The translations under genes were made by a program, and so were the position numbers. From Spinacia oleracea (lineage: Eukaryota; Streptophyta; Magnoliopsida; Caryophyllales; Amaranthaceae), in contig NC_079491.1 of NCBI RefSeq assembly GCF_020520425.1, positions 22,497,449 to 22,561,448 on the forward strand: a stretch of DNA of 64,000 nt, given 5' to 3'. Shown here one piece after another: positions 58,208 to 64,000 of the stretch (positions are counted from its first letter, which is position 1; each line of letters begins with the position of its first letter). The notes below the pieces were generated by a model. The model ran no database searches, was not told the origin of the DNA, and saw only the letters and a list, made by a program, of their open reading frames with translations.

Positions 58208-59245
58208 AATGAGTCTACAGCGAACGTCATGTATCGATATGTATCAGAAGTGATACGCACTGTTATGTACTCTCTTCGATCAGGATTGAAAAATGGGGGT
58301 ACGAATAAAATTTTCTATTAAAATTCGACTAAAAATTGGGTCGAGTTACGCTATAAAAAAGGTCCAATTTACATTCGTTGTAATAGTTTGTTCCAAATAA
58401 TTAAAATCTAAACTCATAATATACTTCGTTTATATTGTCAACCATTTATTAGTAAGTTTGTGCATCTCAAATAAACAATAGAAAAATTAAAAAACAACGG
58501 GAGCAGTAGGTATAAGAACCACTAAAATGAAATTGAAAACCTATTAAAAATCAATAGAATTTAAAGATTATACTACGTGTCTGTCATCTAGCATTGTGTA
58601 CAAGATTTGTATTTTATAGAAAATTATATAACTCATACAAGTATGCAACTAAGTTCAGCTACATATAAAAGTGAAATTCATCAATATATATATATGGCTG
58701 AAATTAAATGAGTGAAATAAGGAAATTACAAATTATATCGCAATTTTTTTTATATATTAGGTGCCTTAAATTTTTAAAGAATTGAAAAATAGAAAACTAA
58801 AATAGTTAAACAATGGAAGAGTGAAACCATTATATAAATTAAACAATGGGAGAGACGAATCATTAAATTGCTAAACAATAGCTAAAAAATTTCAAAAAGG
58901 AAGACAATGAATGAATGGGGAAAATAGAAGCTAGAAAGGATCAAACATTGGATCACCTTGTAGTGTTTACATATGCAAGTAACATTATACCAACTGAGAC
59001 AAGCCTATTTTCTGAAATATGTAGTTGCATATTTGATATATGAACGTTAATTTATACCCCTTGTACCCCCTGGATCCGCCACTGTCTCCGTCCTTTAATA
59101 CTCGCGCCGCTTTTCTTTTCGGGTCGTCCCTTAATACTTGCACCGCTTCTATGAATGGAATTTTTTTTACCAATACTCCGTATTACATTATTTCTCACAC
59201 TTACCTACTAACCCACTCCCTACAAAAAATCATTTAAAAATTCAC
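58208..59245. other. AT-rich non-coding flank
   Basis: Host sequence after the LINE, without a gene. About 59083-59222 resembles a truncated Stowaway-like MITE (CTCCGTCCTTTAATACTCGC). Confidence 0.4.
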
Positions 59246-60758
59246 ACCTCTGTAGACACCTACTTTTGTCCCCATTCCCGCAAGGGAAAGGTTCGATGAT
59301 GAAAGCATAAAAACTCCACTTGACAACGCATCTCCTATAAAATAAACGAATCTCGATTCCCCATTTCATTTCACCCGAAACCTGCTATTTATGGAAACCT
59401 GCTAAAAATAGCAACTGCCGTAAAAGGTAGCTTCTAAAAGTGGCAAATCATAAAAGATAGAAACCTGTCAGAATTAGGTGTTGCACTCCAACATAAATCC
59501 TCAAATGAGATAGAAAACTACGAGAATCCTATTCCTAATAGGATTCGGAAATAAGAGTTACGTATTAATTAAAATCCTAACGAACCTAGAGTTCGTAACG
59601 GGCCCAGACGCATTCCGTCATGAAATTGATACGCGCTAAAAGACTCGAATTAATCTCAAACTCTCCGGATTCTAGGAATCCGAATCTGACAAAGAAACGG
59701 CCCAAACAGCAATTTCAACGCCCAGCCCTGGGCGCTGAAATTTCCAGGATCCTATTTTCAACGCCCAGAGCTGGGCGCCGAAATCTTTGACGCCCAGAGC
59801 TGGGCGCTGAAAGTACCTGGGTACGTGTTTTTTCCTAACTCTTTGCGGATTAGAACTCTGCAATTCTATCTTTCCACGAACTCTTCCCTATAAATAGGCC
59901 CCTAGTTTCGACGTGAAACAATACACAACAAACACATAATATATTCTGAGTATTGACTCTAAACCCCTTAGCCTAAGCCTCTCGCTGCGAAACTGTTCAC
60001 GCGTTCTGTCGCAATCGATCCATAAATCGAACAGAACGTATCCTGTCCCATAATCGAGATTCGTTAAATAAAAAGGAGAAATAGCAAAGTCAAAGTGGTT
60101 AGTTTTCTGAGAACCGTGACGCACCTCTCAAGGGTGCGTCGTAATGTGTCCCTTTTCGATGATTTAACTGCTTTCCTCGCCCTTTTTATGAACTGTTAAA
60201 CTAACCTAATCTGATTGTTCTATCACGCCTAACAAATATAATATTTTTGGGAAATCGGATTATCATGCTAGGTCCCTTAATGCTATTTAAATCAGATAAT
60301 CACGATCGAATTAGTATTATATGTTGCATATTGCTAAAATCAACTCAGATTAGTTTAATAGTTAACGCATGTCCCTTCAATTATTTATGCTGAGCTAGTA
60401 AGGATATCCTGCCTCTGGAGTTATCGACGAGCGAATTACTCCTCTCGGTAGTTACAGTCCCCCGAACCCTCAATCTCTACCTTGCGGGTGTATATTGAGA
60501 GATCCCCACACCAGGGATCACAAGGGAACCTATGGCCGTCGTGGTCAAACATAATTGCACTCCCTTTATGTCACGATAACCGGGTTTTGTCAGTTTTTCT
60601 CATTGTTGTTAAAAACTGAATGGCGACTCCTATATTACTAGTCAATTGGGTGTATACTCACAGGAAATCCAATTACACTTGATTGAATAAAAAGAATCGT
60701 CACACCCACGAGGGACAAGGTCACGCATTAGCCTCGCGCTTTTTCGACCCCCTCACAG

Positions 60759-60776
60759 TGGCGACTCCACTGGGGA
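60759..60776 (+). promoter_or_regulatory. Primer-binding site of the Tat element
   Basis: TGGCGACTCCACTGGGGA follows the LTR end by one base. This wording is characteristic of Tat-lineage elements. Confidence 0.8.
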
Positions 60777-63159
60777 TAGTGAAGGAAATACTCGTGCTTG
60801 TAGGTAATCAAAATAGCTGAAGGGCGAAACGATCCTACCCCGCGTTTATTTCCCCATCAAGTTGGGACGACCTGAAAATCAGCATATTAATGTGAACGGG
60901 CAGAACATCATAACGAATCTCGGCTCCCTCGGGAGTTGGGACTAAGGATACCTTTTTTCGCCAATAGGGGGGTGCATACGCCGCGCATGTTTCCCACTCG
61001 GTACTTGTGCAGGTAGTACACCTATCCCGAACCCAATCGCTCGCCCATTAGGTCCCTCTCGCCTGCATGCCCCCTTGGCTTGCACTTGCGGGTTGGCCTC
61101 TTGAGCGAAATTCGTCTGTTGAAGACACTACCTCGACCGGGGCATGTGTTGGATCTACGATAGAAGCGGTACCAAGCCAGGCGCAAATAAACTACCCATA
61201 GAAGCCTATCATAAACTACGTGGCATATTTAATTTTCAAATCCATGTTTGTAATGTAGTTATGTGTAGCGAAATATGTGATTGTGTGTGACAAACTATCC
61301 TAGAAAACCAATGACCTTAAAAATTGCCCAAACATTCATAGACTAATTTGCCAAAGAGTTATACCGAAACACGTGTTCCGCAAACTCGAATGATCGCCAC
61401 AAAATAAGCGACGCTCGGGATGGCCTGTAACGAATCCCACAAACGCTGCACGACGCGTAAAGGACGTTATTAGGCAAGCACGCAAAATTAAGTCGCATAA
61501 AACAAAAGAATATACGCGAACAGAAAACGAGTACCAGTCCGGGATGCATTTTCAGCGCCCCTGGCTGGGCGCCAATATTTCTCACGCCCACTGCTGGGCG
61601 CTGAAGTTGCTGCCTGGCCTTTTGGTCAGGCACAACACCCTCGGTGCCCACGCATGAAGAAAATACGTAGCAAAAAAAAACAACTTTTCGTAAAAACAAT
61701 TGCTACGAGGGCGTATGAAAAAGCACTCGATTCTAAAAGCGACTTGTAAAAAATAAATAACTCTTTGTGTCGTTGTTAGGCCTCCTACGACGATGATGTT
61801 CGGCACCAAAGCCGAGCATGCTAATTAAACCTTGAATGTCACATGGGCGAAGTATTCAAAAATAAATGTTCGAATAAAGTCTTCAAAAAAAATAAATTTT
61901 CAAATAAATCCGAGTCTAGACTAGGCTATGCCAAAATACAATCCAAATCCTAAGTCTTAGTTGTCTTATCCATAGAATCGGTCCTAATGCTTGGTGTCGT
62001 TCTGCAAGTTAAAAGGTTAAACCATATTGAGTCTCCCTTCCTAACATTTAAATCAATAAGCACCCATATGTAATTGTCATCCCTTACTAAGAGTCTACGG
62101 CCTCAATACTCTCTCACACCAATAAAAAGAATATGTTATAGTATTTGCAAAATGGAAACGGTCACATTCTGAAAATCATTCCCCCATAGTCGCACAACCC
62201 CTAAAGTGAACCTAAGGTGTCAATACCATTGGCAAGAAAAATTAATGGCCTCAAGGCTTATAATCACATTGGGTCACGACTATCATAGTCCTCTCGAGTC
62301 ACTCACTCCTTGAAATACTATTAAGTACGGACTAAAAGATTTTCCATGAATGCAACATGACCAACCATGAAAATACCCAAATCGGCATACCATAAGGCTA
62401 CCATTGGGGTAAAGCAATACACACTAAGAGAGAAGCCGCACTAATGATTCTAGTCTTGCAAAAATAAAAATTCGATCTCCCCAATTAACTACCTTGCCAA
62501 CATTAAGCAAAATGGCGCATGACAAATGAACACCCAAGGGTTAAAATCTAAAGTGTCAACCAACAAAAGTTATGGTCCAATTAGCCTAAGTCTGAGAGTC
62601 GCTTGGTCAAGTATTGTAGGCTTATGCCACGTCATTATTTTGAGTCTAGGCCACCTCCTTGTATTCATACACGGGTTATAATCAGAAAGATTAATGAAAG
62701 TTCGAGTCTAAATTGCAACTTCCAATTAAATCCCAGAAACTGGAATCTGAAAAGAAGCAAAAATTATTTTCAATGTAATTCTTTCGTTAAATTTCAATAA
62801 GGTAAAAACAAAATTTTGAATCTACGCTATTTGCACATTTTAAGAAACAACTAAATACGCTTGCAAAGTAAGACAATTTAAAAAGGTCCACCCTAGGCCC
62901 ACTAAAATTAAAGGTCCACTATAGGCCTACCAAACGAGGCTCACTCAGTCTCGCCTCGTGACTCAAAGACCACAACCACCTACCTTTTAGCCCAAATAAA
63001 AAAAATTATGTTGAGGGGGGAAATCCCGAAAAAAAGAAAAAATAGAAAGAGAAAAGAGAGAGCGAAAAGAGCGAGCCATGAAATACTTAGCCCGTACCTC
63101 CCAAAGTGCGAAACCTACCCAAGTAAACGAAGGAAGAGAATTGAGTCAACCAATCCAAA

Positions 63160-63540
63160 TCATAAAGTTCTACGATGTCTACCCTTTCCAATCCTTATGT
63201 TCTTAGACGCCTTCGCTCTTGGGCCCCTGTTCAGCTCATTTAACCCATCCACGTTCTCATTGCCATAACCCAAGAAACCATTACCTCGACTCGTGTTCTT
63301 GAACTTGTTGTCAACCGCAAACCACGCACGGCCATTGACACGTGCGTCATACCCATTATTTCCAAAGCCCAAACCTGTTCTTACACCACCATTGGCATAA
63401 TGACCATATAACTTGTGTGGATACATCCTATACCCTTGAGCTGTCCCCATGCTATTCATTGGCCTTGGTTAATGTAATCCTCATGCTTGACTAATACCTA
63501 TACCACTCATTCAACCCATCTTTCAAGTCGTCTTGAGTTA
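63160..63540 (-). pseudogene. YTH-domain protein (ECT-like) gene fragment, antisense in the Tat element
   Basis: On the minus strand the translation reads MNSMGTAQGYRMYPHKLYGH, then GLGFGNNGYDARVNGRAWFAVDNK and GNENVDGLNELNRGPRAK. This is the Tyr/Gly/Asn-rich stretch just before the YTH domain in plant ECT proteins, which are cytoplasmic readers of N6-methyladenosine in RNA. The match continues more loosely to about 63540, with a stop. The YTH domain itself is not present. It is probably a piece of a host gene picked up by the element; a nested retrocopy is the alternative. Confidence 0.75.
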
Positions 63541-64000
63541 CGAATGTAAAAAAAAAACAAATGAAAAGTACATTCTACGCTTAACATAAAAAAATATATA
63601 AAAAATGTGAATAACAAAAAAGGAACTTTGCAAAGCGCCCCTAAAATTAGTCTAAAAAAAAAGAAAAATAAGCATTTAGCGCACCAAAAAAGATCCGCCC
63701 AGAAATAATTTTAGCGCCCACAGCTGGGCGCCGAATCTCTCTGCTTGCTGAAAAATTTGTCCAGAAGTGCTCGTCATCTTATCCGCACATGCACGGAAAA
63801 ATAACGAACACTTGGAGGGGTACAACACGTATTCAGGTATACGTACCAAAAAAAAAACATGAAAAGAAAATACATGCACTCAAAAAAATATAAAATAAAT
63901 TTTTGGCTTACGGCAAGGCAGCAGATTAAAATAATAATAAACTTCACTTATTCTACCGTTTTAAATAATATGTTTCCACCTCAGAACGTACTTGTTTAAA

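Larger units (their letters stand above)
59251..63999 (+). mobile_element. Ty3/gypsy element of Tat lineage, left part, runs off the window
   Basis: The left LTR is 59251-60757 (TGTAGACACC to CCCTCACA), followed at once by the primer-binding site. 3.2 kb of leader or internal sequence then runs to the window end without a recognisable gag. The LTR terminus and primer site are those of Tat elements (Retand/Ogre group), which have long non-coding leaders. The right end and target duplication cannot be seen. Whether it is whole cannot be judged from this window. Confidence 0.8.

Noticed and set aside
59672-59863. Minus-strand frame containing QRPALGVK-type repeats
   Set aside because: Translation of the recurring GC-rich palindrome in the Tat LTR, not a gene; the same words appear at 61343-61699 and 63676-63879.

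Overview
This window is nuclear DNA of a flowering plant. It has spliced genes with GT-AG introns, plant-type GRAS and ORP proteins, and many plant transposon families. A eudicot is likely. Some SINE, Helitron and LTR styles remind me of Amaranthaceae (spinach/beet/quinoa relatives), but that is a low-confidence guess. I found no rRNA gene, no tRNA gene that folds completely, and no CRISPR array.

Only two ordinary host genes are present, both on the minus strand. One is a LISCL-type GRAS transcription factor (28362-30599, intronless coding region). The other is a ten-exon oxysterol-binding-protein-related gene of the ORP3 type (32062-40648), whose exon phases all agree and give a complete 459-residue protein. 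Everything else is mobile DNA, arranged as two large nests.

Nest 1 (5487-25480) is a CACTA transposon with a matching 3-bp ATT duplication, CACTAGTAG ends and subterminal GCAGCGTACA palindromes. On the minus strand it carries the front half of a TNP2-type transposase, followed in compatible phase by a Ulp1-type cysteine protease with its catalytic residues; a 161-bp tandem array lies between them. A long-LTR Ty3/gypsy chromovirus (11136-23061, TSD TTTAC, near-identical 2.76-kb LTRs) sits inside it, as does a hAT-type miniature element (23353-24126, 8-bp TSD).

Nest 2 (42034-58192) is a full-length but decayed L1-type LINE with a 15-bp duplication. A 2.4-kb solo LTR (44420-53250, TSD TGCAT) lies inside it, and inside that LTR lies a 6.4-kb Mutator-like element (44747-51187, 9-bp TSD, about 160-bp terminal inverted repeats). 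The Mutator-like element carries a MuDR-type transposase with two stops and, on the opposite strand, an intact small GRF-zinc-finger/coiled-coil/membrane-anchor gene.

The left margin (1-5480) holds a Stowaway MITE, two short Helitron-like elements, a chimeric retroposon, a MULE-type MITE and a GGCTTGTTTGG MITE. Between nest 1 and the GRAS gene is a Helitron remnant with a RepHel fragment and a classical 3' end. The right margin (59251 to the window end) is the start of a Tat-lineage Ty3/gypsy element (LTR, primer-binding site, leader) that contains an antisense fragment of a host YTH/ECT gene and a recurring GC-rich palindrome.

The two host genes are probably expressed independently. The elements show the order of events: MULE into solo LTR into LINE, next to a hAT copy upstream of the ORP gene; and gypsy plus hAT MITE into the CACTA.
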